Source of the DNA: Actinokineospora enzanensis DSM 44649
GTDB lineage: Bacteria; Actinomycetota; Actinomycetes; Mycobacteriales; Pseudonocardiaceae
Direction of reading: 5' to 3'
Assembly (NCBI RefSeq): GCF_000374445.1
Contig: NZ_KB894437.1
Span: forward strand, 1-64,000
DNA length: 64,000 nucleotides
The notes beneath the pieces were generated by a model. That model was not told the DNA's origin. It worked only from the letters and a program-made list of their open reading frames with translations, and searched no databases. Positions 51,626 to 63,061 of this stretch are shown here, piece after piece; positions within the stretch are counted from its first letter, which is position 1, and every line of letters begins with the position of its first letter. The position numbers and the translations under genes are program-made.

Positions 51626-53086
51626 GTGACTGCATCCCGTGAAGGGCTCCTGCACGCGCCATTCCTGGGCGTGCTGGATGATGGCGCGCCCGCGATCCGC
51701 GATGGCGATGTCGTTTGGACTTACGGCAGGCTGCATGAGACGGCGCTGCACTGGGCGGGTCGCGTCGCGGACACCGTGTCGGGTCCGCCGCGCGCGGTCG
51801 CGGTGCTCGCCCGGCACCGGCGCGTCGCGTACGCGGCTCTGCTCGCCGCCCTCTACACGGGCGCGTCCGTCGTCCCGATCAGTCCGTCGGTCCCGGCGGC
51901 GACGCGGGACGCGATGCTGCACGCTGCCCGGGTCGACGCGATGATCACCGACACGGCGGTGTCGGGCCACTCCGTGGTGCGAGTGCACCCTGACGACCGC
52001 GGTCGGGGACTGGCCGAGCCGTTCGCCGTGCGCCCGGATTCCACCGCCTACATCCTGTTCACCTCCGGCAGCACCGGGGTCCCCAAGGGAGTCCCGGTCG
52101 CGCATTCCGCGGCCGCGCACTACTTCGACCACGTCGCCCGCCGTTACGACTTCGGCCACGGGGACGTGTTCTCCCAGACTTTCGACATCGGCTTCGACCT
52201 GGCCCTGTTCGACCTGTTCGCGGCCTGGGGCGCGGGTGCGACAGTGGTCGCCGTGCCGCCGCAGGCGTTGCGCGACATCGCCGGGTTCGTCACCCGCGCC
52301 GGGATCACGGTCTGGTTCTCCACACCCAGTGCCATCCCGTTGGCGGCGCGGACCGGCGGACTGCGCCCGATGCCTTCCCTCCGGTGGAGCCTGTTCTGCG
52401 GTGAACCCCTGCCGGTCGACGACGCCGAGCGCTGGCAGCGGTGCGCACCGGGTTCGCGGCTGGAGAACCTGTACGGGCCTACCGAGCTGACGATCTCGTG
52501 CACGGCCCACCGGTACACGCGCGCCGACATCGAATCCCCCCAGGGGATAGTGCCGATCGGCGACCTGCACGACGGGCTGTCCGGGCTCGTGGTCGACACC
52601 GACGGGCACGTGGCCGCGGAGGGCGAGCTCTGTGTCGCGGGCCCGCAGACCTTCGGGGGCTACCTCGACCCGCGTGACGACGCCGGGCGCTTCCTGGACG
52701 CGGACGGTCGCCGCTGGTACCGCACCGGTGACGTCGTCCGCAGCAGGGCCGACGGCTTCGTCTTCCTCGGCCGCGTCGACCGGCAGGTGCAGATCCGCGG
52801 CGCCCGCGTCGAACCCGGCGAGATCGAACACCGCCTGCGCGCCGCGCCCGGTGTCGATGCCGTAGCGGTGGTCGCCCCACTCGGCGCCGCTGGTCGCGTC
52901 CTGGTCGCCTTTTACAGCGGGAAGGAGCGCCCCGCGGCCGAACTGCGGAACTTCGTGGCCGCCCGCCTACCGCCCGCGTCCACTCCCGACCACTACGTGC
53001 ACGTTCCGGACCTGCCGCGCACCAGCCGCGGCAAACTCGACCGTCCAGCGCTGCTGGCGCGAGCGGGAAGTCTCGTCGCGGCGTGA
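51626..53086 (+). CDS. Free-standing NRPS-type adenylation domain
   Basis: This 486-residue protein has adenylation core motifs: A3 YILFTSGSTGVPKGVPV, A4 FDIGFDLALFDLFAAW, A5 NLYGPTELTIS, A7 YRTGDVVR, A8 FLGRVDRQVQIRGARVEPGEIE and A10 RTSRGKLDR. It lacks condensation and carrier domains, so it loads an amino acid on a carrier protein in trans. The aspartate in A4 (FDIGFD) suggests alpha-amino acid binding. It is first of three genes on this strand. The GTG start follows GAGG. Confidence 0.92.
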   Translation: MTASREGLLHAPFLGVLDDGAPAIRDGDVVWTYGRLHETALHWAGRVADTVSGPPRAVAVLARHRRVAYAALLAALYTGASVVPISPSVPAATRDAMLHAARVDAMITDTAVSGHSVVRVHPDDRGRGLAEPFAVRPDSTAYILFTSGSTGVPKGVPVAHSAAAHYFDHVARRYDFGHGDVFSQTFDIGFDLALFDLFAAWGAGATVVAVPPQALRDIAGFVTRAGITVWFSTPSAIPLAARTGGLRPMPSLRWSLFCGEPLPVDDAERWQRCAPGSRLENLYGPTELTISCTAHRYTRADIESPQGIVPIGDLHDGLSGLVVDTDGHVAAEGELCVAGPQTFGGYLDPRDDAGRFLDADGRRWYRTGDVVRSRADGFVFLGRVDRQVQIRGARVEPGEIEHRLRAAPGVDAVAVVAPLGAAGRVLVAFYSGKERPAAELRNFVAARLPPASTPDHYVHVPDLPRTSRGKLDRPALLARAGSLVAA

Positions 53087-53117
53087 GCTGGGTGGTCCAT
53101 CCGAAGGGAAGCTGGGT

Positions 53118-54839
53118 TTGATTACCGATCACGCGCGGATCACCACTGCGGGACTGCTCGACTGGTGGGCGCATCACTTTCCCGACGACATCGCGCACAT
53201 ATTGCCCGACGGTCGCGATCTCCGATATGTCCAGTGGGCACGGCGAAGCGCGGAAGTCGCGGCTGCGTTGCACGCACGTGGTGTCGCCGTGGGAGAGTGC
53301 GTCGGCTTGGCGTTTCCGCGTGCGGCTATCGACGAGTTCGCCGTGCTGCTCACGGCGTTGCATCGGTTGGCGGCTGTGGCCGTGCTATTGCCCGCGGACG
53401 AGACCGGGCCCGGATTCGGCAGACTGGTCGCGGAGGGGCGGGTCACCCGGATCGTGGGTCCCCGTGCGTGGACCGTCTCCGCTCCGGTGTCGACCGTTCC
53501 CGTTCTCGCCGCGGAAGACCTGGTCGCCGACGGGGAACTCCCGGGACATGTGGTGCGACCCGGGGACACCGCCACGGTGGTGTTCACGTCCGGTACCACG
53601 GGTGAACCCAAGGCGGTCGCCGTCCCGCATGGCGACATCATGTTCGGGATGGCCGACCGGTTGCCGGAGTTCGCCGATGGTCCCGGTGGGCGAACCCTGT
53701 TGCACGCGTTCCCGCTCTCGGTCCCGGTCGGTCAGTGGGCGGCCCTCGCGCCGCTGTTGGCGGGCTTGCGCGTGGTCACGATGGCGCGGCTCGACCCGGG
53801 GCTGTTCCTGGAACTGGTCGACCGGCACGGTGTCACGGACACGGCCATGGTGCCCGCCACGGCGGCAGCCTTGCGCGACGCCCGGCCCCGGCCGGGGACG
53901 ATGCGGCGGGTGATCGTGGGGTCGGCGCGAGCCCCGATGCCCGCGCTGCGCACCCTCCGCGCGCTCTTCCCGGCGGCCGAGCTCGTGGTCGACTACTCCA
54001 GCACCGAGTCGGGGTGGGCCGGTGCGTCCACTGTGGTCGGCGACGGCCACCGGCCCGGTCTGGTCGGCGCGCCGAACGCGGGCTGCGCCGTGCGGATCAC
54101 CGACGAGCATGGCGCCCCGCTCGGCCCCGGCGAGACCGGGGTCGTCGAGCTGCGGCTGCCGCCCGGCATCCCCGTCCGCCACTACCCGAACGACCCGGCG
54201 GCGACCGCGGCGACGTTCCGCGGCCGCTGGGTCCGCATGGCCGATCTGGGCAGGCTCGACGACGAGGGCAGGTTGCACCTGGTCGCCCGTACCAAGGACG
54301 TGGTCAGCGTAGGTGGGCGCAAGGTCTCCTGTCCCGAGGTGGAGGCCGCGTTCGAGGCTCACCCGGCGATCCGGGAGGCGGCCGCCTTCCCGGTCGCCGA
54401 CCCGATCCTGGGCGAGGAACTCGTGATCGCGCTCGTCGCCGACCGTGTGGTGACCGAACCGGAACTGCGGGCCCACGTCGTCGAACTGCTGGCACCGCAC
54501 AAGGTCCCCGCGCGCGTCGTCATCGTCGACGACCTCCCGCGCACCCGCTCCGGCAAGGTGCGCAAGTCCGACCTGCCTGCCCTGCTGGCTCCCGCCGCAC
54601 GCGAGGAGGGCTCGATCACCGGCCTCCTCACCCGAGCCGTGGCCGACGTCCTCCGGCTGGACGACGTCGGACCCGACCGCACGCTCGCCGACCTCGGCGC
54701 CTCCTCGATCCAGGTGATCCGGGTCTACCGCCGCCTCAGCGATTCCCTGGCCGCAGACTTCGACGTCACCCTTCTCTTCGAACCGGTGCCACTGGCCACC
54801 ATCGCCGACCGTTTGACCGACACCATCCAGGCCCCGTGA
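53118..54839 (+). CDS. AMP-dependent ligase fused to a C-terminal carrier domain
   Basis: This 573-residue protein has an ANL ligase (~1-485; VVFTSGTTGEPKAVAV, DYSSTESGW, VRMADLGRLDDEG, RTKDVVSVGGRKVSCPE, PRTRSGKVRKSDL) and a carrier domain (~495-573) with phosphopantetheine Ser530 in LGASSIQV. The ligase could load its own carrier with an acyl or aryl acid. It follows the adenylation-domain gene by 31 bp. The TTG start has GAAGGGAA upstream. Substrate is not evident from sequence. Confidence 0.9.
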   Translation: MITDHARITTAGLLDWWAHHFPDDIAHILPDGRDLRYVQWARRSAEVAAALHARGVAVGECVGLAFPRAAIDEFAVLLTALHRLAAVAVLLPADETGPGFGRLVAEGRVTRIVGPRAWTVSAPVSTVPVLAAEDLVADGELPGHVVRPGDTATVVFTSGTTGEPKAVAVPHGDIMFGMADRLPEFADGPGGRTLLHAFPLSVPVGQWAALAPLLAGLRVVTMARLDPGLFLELVDRHGVTDTAMVPATAAALRDARPRPGTMRRVIVGSARAPMPALRTLRALFPAAELVVDYSSTESGWAGASTVVGDGHRPGLVGAPNAGCAVRITDEHGAPLGPGETGVVELRLPPGIPVRHYPNDPAATAATFRGRWVRMADLGRLDDEGRLHLVARTKDVVSVGGRKVSCPEVEAAFEAHPAIREAAAFPVADPILGEELVIALVADRVVTEPELRAHVVELLAPHKVPARVVIVDDLPRTRSGKVRKSDLPALLAPAAREEGSITGLLTRAVADVLRLDDVGPDRTLADLGASSIQVIRVYRRLSDSLAADFDVTLLFEPVPLATIADRLTDTIQAP

Positions 54840-54892
54840 TGACCACGAGCGTGTCCGGGGCGGCTGCCGCGGGTGACCGTCGAAGGAGCGCG

Positions 54893-55768
54893 ATGTACCT
54901 GAGCGGGTTCGAGGTCGAGTTCGGTGCCCGGGTGCCGGTGGCGGAGCTGGCCGAGTTCGTCGGCGCGCGGGACGAGGTGGAGCTGCTCCTCGACGAGGGT
55001 GTCCGGTACGGCCTGGTCGCCGACCGGCCCGCGGAGGTCCTGGCGGCCGCCAGTGCGGTACGGACCCTGGCGGGCACGCGGCCGCTGGCCGCCGTGTACT
55101 GCTGCGAGACGATCGGTGCCCGCCCGCCCGCCTCGGCCGCCACCGCTTTCGCCGTGGCGGCCGGTATCCCCGATGTGCCGGTGTTCACCGTCGGCGGGGC
55201 GGGCTGTGGCAACCTCGGACCGGGACTTCGGGTGGCCAGGGGGCTGCTGGCCGCGGAGGGGCCGGGCTCGGTGCTGCTCGCCGTGGCCGACCGCGCCCCC
55301 GGCCCGCGCTACCTGCCCGGCGACCTCACCGTGCTGTCCGACGGCGCCGCCACCTGCCTGGTGTCGACATCGCCCGCCAGGCCGGGGTTCCGGCTGCTGG
55401 GCAGCGCCGCCGTCACCGCGGCTGATCGGGCTGGTGCGCGACCGGGGCTGGCTGCCGCCAAGGCCGCGGCCGCGGGTGTCGCCGCGGCGGTCGGCAGGGT
55501 GCTCACCGAGGCGGACACCGCGGTCGACGAGTGCGCCCTGCTCCTGGTCGGCAACTACGGTGCCTCGGTGCGAGCGATGCTGGCCGCCGCCGCGGGATTC
55601 CCTTCCCGGACCGTGCACGCCCCGAACGTCGCCGACGGGCACTGCTTCGCCGTCGACCTGCTGCACGGCCTGCGTTCCCTCGAACCATCCGATATGGACC
55701 GAATAGTGCTGGTGGCCACCGGGCCGCACGCCTGGACCGCGCTCCTGCTGGAGTACCGCGCCTGCTGA
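54893..55768 (+). CDS. Divergent KAS III-like condensing or acyltransferase enzyme
   Basis: This 291-residue protein keeps thiolase-fold features: a cysteine at the nucleophile position (Cys105 in GGAGCGNLGPG) and a GDLTVLSDGAATCLV segment like the FabH DGAGA region. The usual HxxAN and GNTSAA sites are replaced by GNYGASVRAM and DGHCFAVD, so the His-Asn pair for decarboxylative condensation is missing. It may transfer an acyl group rather than extend a chain. The ATG at 54893 has GAAGGAGCG upstream; an ATG at 54839 overlapping the prior stop is an alternative. Confidence 0.75.
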   Translation: MYLSGFEVEFGARVPVAELAEFVGARDEVELLLDEGVRYGLVADRPAEVLAAASAVRTLAGTRPLAAVYCCETIGARPPASAATAFAVAAGIPDVPVFTVGGAGCGNLGPGLRVARGLLAAEGPGSVLLAVADRAPGPRYLPGDLTVLSDGAATCLVSTSPARPGFRLLGSAAVTAADRAGARPGLAAAKAAAAGVAAAVGRVLTEADTAVDECALLLVGNYGASVRAMLAAAAGFPSRTVHAPNVADGHCFAVDLLHGLRSLEPSDMDRIVLVATGPHAWTALLLEYRAC

Positions 55769-55771
55769 GGT

Positions 55772-56569
55772 TCAGCGGTCCAGGCCGCCGGTGCGGCGCG
55801 CGTTCTCCAGCAGCAGGTGCATCGCGAGACCCGCCACGGCCAGCCAGCCCACGCCCACCAGCAGCTCGGCGCCCGCCGCGCCCACGATCCCCGCCCAGTC
55901 CCCACCGGACAGCAGCGCGCGCACGGCCGCGAGACCGTGGGTCACCGGAAGCCCGTCGGCCAGCGTGGCGACCGGTCGCGGCCAGTACGACACCGGCACG
56001 TTGACCCCGGCGAAGGCCATGATCGTCAGATAGGACACGTTCAGGGCGGGCCACGCCAGGGTCGGGAAGCGCATCACCAGGGCGCTGAAGAGCAGGCCGT
56101 AACAGTAGGTCGTGAGCGCGCAGATCAACACAAGCGGGATCAGCAGGAGCGTGCGCGCCCCCGGCAGCGGGATGTCGAACACCGGGGCCACCACCAGGAA
56201 CACCACAGTGGAGCTGAGCAGGCCGCCGACCGGTGCATTGAGACTGCGAGCGGCCAGTGCCACCAGGTGGCTGCCGGGCGCGGCCATCAGCAGCGGCAGC
56301 TTGCCACCGCGCCGCTCCCCGGCGACGAACGCCATGGCGCCGACCGACTCCATCGTCATCACCGCGACCACGTTGCCCACGGCCAGGTAGCGCACCGTGT
56401 CCGCGTTCCCGACCACCAGGCCCACCGAGGTGAAGAACACCACCTGGAAGGTCAGCCGCAGCGCCCAGCCGCCCAGCCAGGAGCGGACCGTGTAGTGCGC
56501 CCGGTACTCGGCGAGGCCGATCCGCGCGGCCGCGGGGATGATCCGCAGCTGCGCGCGCAGCGTGCTCAT
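55772..56569 (-). CDS. ABC-2 type transporter permease
   Basis: This 265-residue protein has six membrane helices in the ABC-2 arrangement (YTVRSWLGGWALRLTFQVVFF, then paired central helices and a re-entrant GVNVPVSYWPRP segment). It is last of an exporter operon with a second permease (coupled by ATGA) and an ATPase. Because the operon lies within the biosynthetic block, export of or resistance to the product is likely. It ends 3 bp from the convergent KAS III-like gene. Confidence 0.88.
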   Translation of the reverse strand: MSTLRAQLRIIPAAARIGLAEYRAHYTVRSWLGGWALRLTFQVVFFTSVGLVVGNADTVRYLAVGNVVAVMTMESVGAMAFVAGERRGGKLPLLMAAPGSHLVALAARSLNAPVGGLLSSTVVFLVVAPVFDIPLPGARTLLLIPLVLICALTTYCYGLLFSALVMRFPTLAWPALNVSYLTIMAFAGVNVPVSYWPRPVATLADGLPVTHGLAAVRALLSGGDWAGIVGAAGAELLVGVGWLAVAGLAMHLLLENARRTGGLDR

Positions 56570-57327
56570 CCGACCAACACCCGCCCGTCCTCGCGGACTC
56601 GACGCACCACCGCGCGGGTCAGTGCCGCTCCCACGACGAGGTAGCCGCCGCCGAGGACCACGAGCGCGCTCAGCGCGGGCCATGGGTTCAGCGGCGCGGC
56701 AGCGGTGGCGGCGCGCAGCAGGTCCGCGCTCCAGGACAGGAAAACCAGGCGGGACAATGGTTCCAGCCAGTCCGGCAGCAGCCCGGTGGGGAGGAACACC
56801 CCGCCGAGCACGTACACCGGGTAGGTCAGCGAGTTCCGCACCGACGACGCCTCCCGGCCGAGTACGAACACCGTGCTCAACACCAGTACCGCGCCTGCCA
56901 TCGCGAGGCAGGTGGCCAGTACGCCCACCACGAACAGCACCGGGTGGCCGAACTCCAGGCGCACCCCGAGCGCCACCGCCACCAACCAGGCCTCCACGAA
57001 CACGACCAGTCCCGTGATCGAGACCGCGGCCGATCGGCCGAGCAGCACCCGGAAGAACGACGCGCGGGAGACCAGCACGTGTTCGAGCACGCCGTCCCAT
57101 CGGTCGCCCTCGACGATGCCCGCCGCCAGTCCCAGGCCCAGCGTCCACATGCCGATCAGCGCGGGCGCCAGCAGGGCGTGCGTGTCCAGGTCGACCCGGC
57201 CGCCGTGCCGGGTGATGGACAGCAGCACCAGCACCTGGAACGGCAGCGCCACCAGGGCCGCCACCCGGCCGATCCCGGTGCCGAACACCGCCAGCTGCAG
57301 GCGGAACGCCTGCGCCACGACCCGCAT
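56566..57327 (-). CDS. ABC-2 type transporter permease
   Basis: This 253-residue protein has six membrane helices and an LTYPVYVLGGVFLPTGLLPDWLEPLSRL stretch, the characteristic ABC-2 extracellular helix region. It pairs with the permease at 55772 and the ATPase at 57332. Heteromeric ABC-2 exporters of this kind carry antibiotics (DrrB-like). It starts 4 bp after the ATPase stop. Confidence 0.88.
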   Translation of the reverse strand: MRVVAQAFRLQLAVFGTGIGRVAALVALPFQVLVLLSITRHGGRVDLDTHALLAPALIGMWTLGLGLAAGIVEGDRWDGVLEHVLVSRASFFRVLLGRSAAVSITGLVVFVEAWLVAVALGVRLEFGHPVLFVVGVLATCLAMAGAVLVLSTVFVLGREASSVRNSLTYPVYVLGGVFLPTGLLPDWLEPLSRLVFLSWSADLLRAATAAAPLNPWPALSALVVLGGGYLVVGAALTRAVVRRVREDGRVLVG

Positions 57328-57331
57328 CGGG

Positions 57332-58306
57332 TCAGACCTCCAGTTCGCGGTGGCCGACCATGCGCAGGTAGATGTCCTGCAGCGACATCCGGTCGGTCCG
57401 GATGGTGGTGACCCCGGCCGCGACCAGCCTGGTCAGCACGTCGTGGGTGGTGCCCTCGGCGACCACCCGCACCCGGATCCCGCCGCGCTCGCCCGGTTCC
57501 ACGCCGTCGACGCCGGGCAGGTCGGCGAGCTCGGCCACCAGACCGGGCGGCACGCCCTCGGCGTCCACGTACTCATACCGGGTCAGCCAGCCACCGAGCG
57601 TGTGCGGCGCCTCGGTGGCCAGCACCCGGCCGCCGTCGACGAGCGTGACCCGCTCGCACAGCTGTTCGGCCTCGGCCATGTCGTGCGTGGCCAGCAGCAG
57701 TGTGCGGCCCTCGCCCTGCAGTTCGCGCACCACGTCCCGGAAGGCCAGCGCCGCCACCGGGTCCATGCCGTTGGTCGGCTCGTCCAGGATCAGCACGGCG
57801 GAGTCGCCGACCAGCCCGCGGGCCAGGTGCAGGCGCTGGCGCATGCCGCGGGAGAAGGTCTCGGTCGGCGAGTCGGCCCGCTCGGCCAGGCCGAACCGCT
57901 CCAGCAGCAGATCCACCCGGCGCGCGGCCGCTCGCCCGTCCAGGCCCGCCAGCGTCGCCCAGTACAGCAGGTTGCGCCGGGCACTGAGGCTGCCGTAGAG
58001 GCCGTTGTCCCCGCCCAACACCAGGCCGATCACCTCGCGCACCCGGCGGTGCTCGCCGACCACGTCGTACCCGAGCACCCGCGCCTGGCCCGAGGTCGGC
58101 ACCAGCAGGGTGGCGAGGATCTTCATGAGGGTCGTCTTGCCCGCGCCGTTCGGGCCGAGCAGCCCGTGCGTCTCGCCCCGCTCGACCCGCAGGTTCACCC
58201 CGTCGAGCGCGACCCGCTCGGTGCGCGCCCGGCGGGGGCCGCGCCGGGTGACGAAGGTCCGGCGCAGGTCCCGGACCTCGACGGCGGGTACCGCTGCCGT
58301 GCTCAT
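57332..58306 (-). CDS. ABC transporter ATP-binding protein (DrrA-like)
   Basis: This 324-residue ATPase has Walker A GLLGPNGAGKTTL, signature FSRGMRQRLHLARGL, Walker B AVLILDEPTNGMDP and H-loop LLATHDM. A C-terminal extension (~235-324) is typical of DrrA-type drug exporters. The GTG/ATG start region overlaps the aldehyde dehydrogenase stop (ATGA-type), putting the enzyme and the exporter in one transcript. Confidence 0.92.
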   Translation of the reverse strand: MSTAAVPAVEVRDLRRTFVTRRGPRRARTERVALDGVNLRVERGETHGLLGPNGAGKTTLMKILATLLVPTSGQARVLGYDVVGEHRRVREVIGLVLGGDNGLYGSLSARRNLLYWATLAGLDGRAAARRVDLLLERFGLAERADSPTETFSRGMRQRLHLARGLVGDSAVLILDEPTNGMDPVAALAFRDVVRELQGEGRTLLLATHDMAEAEQLCERVTLVDGGRVLATEAPHTLGGWLTRYEYVDAEGVPPGLVAELADLPGVDGVEPGERGGIRVRVVAEGTTHDVLTRLVAAGVTTIRTDRMSLQDIYLRMVGHRELEV

Positions 58307-59772
58307 GCCGGGTACCCCACGACCTTGGTCGTCAGGAAGTCGGCCAGCGCCGCACCGCCGCCGTGGTGCCCGTTGCCGCTGCCGCGGCGGGCCGCGAACG
58401 GGGCGTCCGGCCCGTACGGCAGGCCGCCGTGCACCGACACGGCGCCTGCGCGCAGGCGGGCCGCCACCGCTCGGGCCAGTTCCGGCGGGCCGCCGCTGAC
58501 CGCCGCCGAGAGCCCGTACGCCGGTCCGTCGGCCAGCGCGACCGCGTGGTCCACGTCGTCGTAGGGCAACGCGACCAGCGCAGGCCCAGGTAGCTCGTGG
58601 CGGGCCAGGTCGGTGTCGGGGGACAGGTCGGCGATCAGCACCGGTTCGACGTAGAACCCGCCGCCCGCGGGCAACGCGCGGCCCGCGCGGATGACGCGCC
58701 CGCCTGCCCGCTCGGCCTGCCCGGACACGGCGAGCACCCGGTCCCGCAGCTCTGCGCTCACCAACGGGCCCATCAGCACGTCCGGGTCCGCCGGGTTGCC
58801 GATCGGGACCTCGGCCATCCCGTCGGCGAGCAGCTCCAGCGCCTCGGCGTACCGCGCACGCGGCACCAGGACTCGTTTGTAGAGACTGCAGGCCTGCCCG
58901 GCGTGGAAGCAGACGCGGGCACCCGCCGCGGCGATGTCGCCGTCGTCGGCCCCGTCCAGCACGACATGCGCCCCGGCCCCGCCCAGGTTCAGCACCAGGC
59001 GCTTCAGCGTGGCCGCCGCGGCGTAGGCCACTGCCCGGCCTGCGGCCGTCGACCCGGTCAGGCCGACGAGGTCGACCGACGGGTGCGCGGCGAGCACCGT
59101 ACCGAGGTGTGCGGGGTGCGCGGAGCTCACCACGTTGAGCACTCCCGGCGGGAAGCCCGCCGCCACAGCGTGCGCCCCCACCGCGAGCCCCGCCAACGGG
59201 GTGTGCGGGGACACCTTCAGCACGACCGTGTTCCCGGCCCCCAGGGCGAGCACGAGGCTCCGCAGCAGCAGCGCCAGCGGGAAGTTCGCCGGGGTGATCA
59301 GCGCGACCACGCCGACCGGCTCCGCACGCACCTCCCGGCCACTGCTGAACCCGTGGAAGCCGCGGGTGGGCAGGTCCACCAGCCACCGGTGGCGTTCGAC
59401 CAGGTCACACAGCGACCCGGCCTCGTCGAGGGCGCCGTCGAGCTGGATGGACCTGGTCAGTCGGACCGGCACCCCACCCTCGCCGACCAGCAGCTCCCGC
59501 AGCCGTTCCCGGCTCGCGCGCAGCCCCGCGACCAGGGCGCGCAGGCAGGCCACCCGGCATGCCGGGTCACGGACCCAGTCGCCGCGGTCGAACGCGTGTC
59601 GGGCCGCCCGCACCGCCTGGTCGAGGTCCTCCACGGTGGCGTCCGGGACCGCGGCGAACGGCTCGCCGGTCGCGGGCGCCACATCGGGGTACGTGCGCCC
59701 GCCCGCGGCGGGCCGCGACTCGCCGTCCACCAGCAGGGCGGCGGTCATGTCGATCGTCGCCGCGTCGATCAT
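58303..59772 (-). CDS. Aldehyde dehydrogenase family protein with altered general base
   Basis: This 489-residue protein has the ALDH fold with Asn163 (TPANFPLAL), Lys186 (VVLKVSPHTP), a GSTAAG cofactor turn and nucleophile Cys295 (HAGQACSLYKR). The general base, normally Glu in ELGGKSP, is Asn262 here (LNLGGAGAH). Loss of this base usually slows deacylation, so it may make a thioester or act on another substrate, or be impaired. It starts the exporter operon within the biosynthetic block. Confidence 0.88.
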   Translation of the reverse strand: MIDAATIDMTAALLVDGESRPAAGGRTYPDVAPATGEPFAAVPDATVEDLDQAVRAARHAFDRGDWVRDPACRVACLRALVAGLRASRERLRELLVGEGGVPVRLTRSIQLDGALDEAGSLCDLVERHRWLVDLPTRGFHGFSSGREVRAEPVGVVALITPANFPLALLLRSLVLALGAGNTVVLKVSPHTPLAGLAVGAHAVAAGFPPGVLNVVSSAHPAHLGTVLAAHPSVDLVGLTGSTAAGRAVAYAAAATLKRLVLNLGGAGAHVVLDGADDGDIAAAGARVCFHAGQACSLYKRVLVPRARYAEALELLADGMAEVPIGNPADPDVLMGPLVSAELRDRVLAVSGQAERAGGRVIRAGRALPAGGGFYVEPVLIADLSPDTDLARHELPGPALVALPYDDVDHAVALADGPAYGLSAAVSGGPPELARAVAARLRAGAVSVHGGLPYGPDAPFAARRGSGNGHHGGGAALADFLTTKVVGYPA

Positions 59773-59952
59773 CAGTCGGCTCCCCGCTCACCTGTTCCCG
59801 CCGGTCGCGGGCGTTCTCGACGCTACTGGTCGACGCGGGCGATCCCGGGGTGCGCGATGTCCCATAATCCGGGCACACGGCGTCGTGCCGTCACCGGTCG
59901 TGTTCGGGGCGGGACCACGCCGTCATTGCTGCTCCGTTAGCATTCCGGGAGA

Positions 59953-59979
59953 TTCCCGGCTCGGCCCTTGAGCCGGGAA
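59953..59979 (+). promoter_or_regulatory. Leader hairpin upstream of leuS
   Basis: TTCCCGGCTC and GAGCCGGGAA form a perfect 10 bp stem with a 7-nt loop, 25 bp before the LeuRS start. No T-tract follows, so it is an operator or leader structure rather than a terminator. A T-box is not apparent. Confidence 0.4.
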
Positions 59980-60004
59980 GCACTGACCCGGGCAGGAACG
60001 AAAA

Positions 60005-62479
<2,475 letters not shown>

Positions 62480-62618
62480 TCGCCGACCGGGTGCTGCCCG
62501 CGTGGCAGTACCCGGTTTCGGGGACGTGCGTGCCGGATCGGTGTGAGTGATGCTGATCTCGTCATGCACACGCCGTGGCCGTCCGATGTGGATGGTCGCG
62601 CCGACCACGGGAGATCCC

Positions 62619-62780
62619 ATGTCCCAGCACGATATCTCGGAGGCGGCGGACATCGAGTCCGACGCCAAGCCGGAGGGGCCCGCGTCCGCCCCCGAGCAGA
62701 CCGGGGACGGCGCCGCCGCCACCCCGCGCCGGTCCAAGGTCCGGGTTCTGCAGTACTCCCGGTCCGACCTGCTGATCTGA
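62619..62780 (+). CDS. Small peptide, candidate RiPP-type precursor
   Basis: A 53-residue frame starting MSQHDISEAADIE and ending YSRSDLLI. The first 37 residues are acidic and Ala/Pro/Gly-rich, like a leader. The last 16 are basic then hydrophobic (RRSKVRVLQ and onward), like a core or recognition end. GGGAG lies 5 bp before the ATG. It sits between leuS and a radical SAM gene, the usual place for a peptide modified by such an enzyme. The match to known precursor families is not certain. Confidence 0.6.
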   Translation: MSQHDISEAADIESDAKPEGPASAPEQTGDGAAATPRRSKVRVLQYSRSDLLI

Positions 62781-63061
62781 TCCCACTCCCACCTGTCACC
62801 CGGGGGACCTGACCAACCTGGGTGACGTGCGCGGCGCCGCCCCCGTGGCGCGCACCTCGCGCACCGAGGAAGCAGCGCCGTGCGGCAGGCGGCTGCGCTG
62901 GGTGGCAGTCTCGGTCGGCGTAGCCGCTGTCGTTCCTCGGCCCCCGGCCCGTCAACTTCTCGTTCCCCTCCCGGACGTGTGTGCGCACCCGGTACCAGCC
63001 CACGGCGGTCCGGGCGATCCCGCGCGCCCAGGCGAACTCCCACCACGCGAAGGGGTGACCA
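62781..63061. other. Gap between peptide and radical SAM genes
   Basis: I see no convincing gene here. A minus-strand frame gives tryptophan-rich readings but overlaps the radical SAM start and lacks a ribosome-binding site. CACCCGGGGGAC near the peptide stop may be part of a weak stem. Confidence 0.35.
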
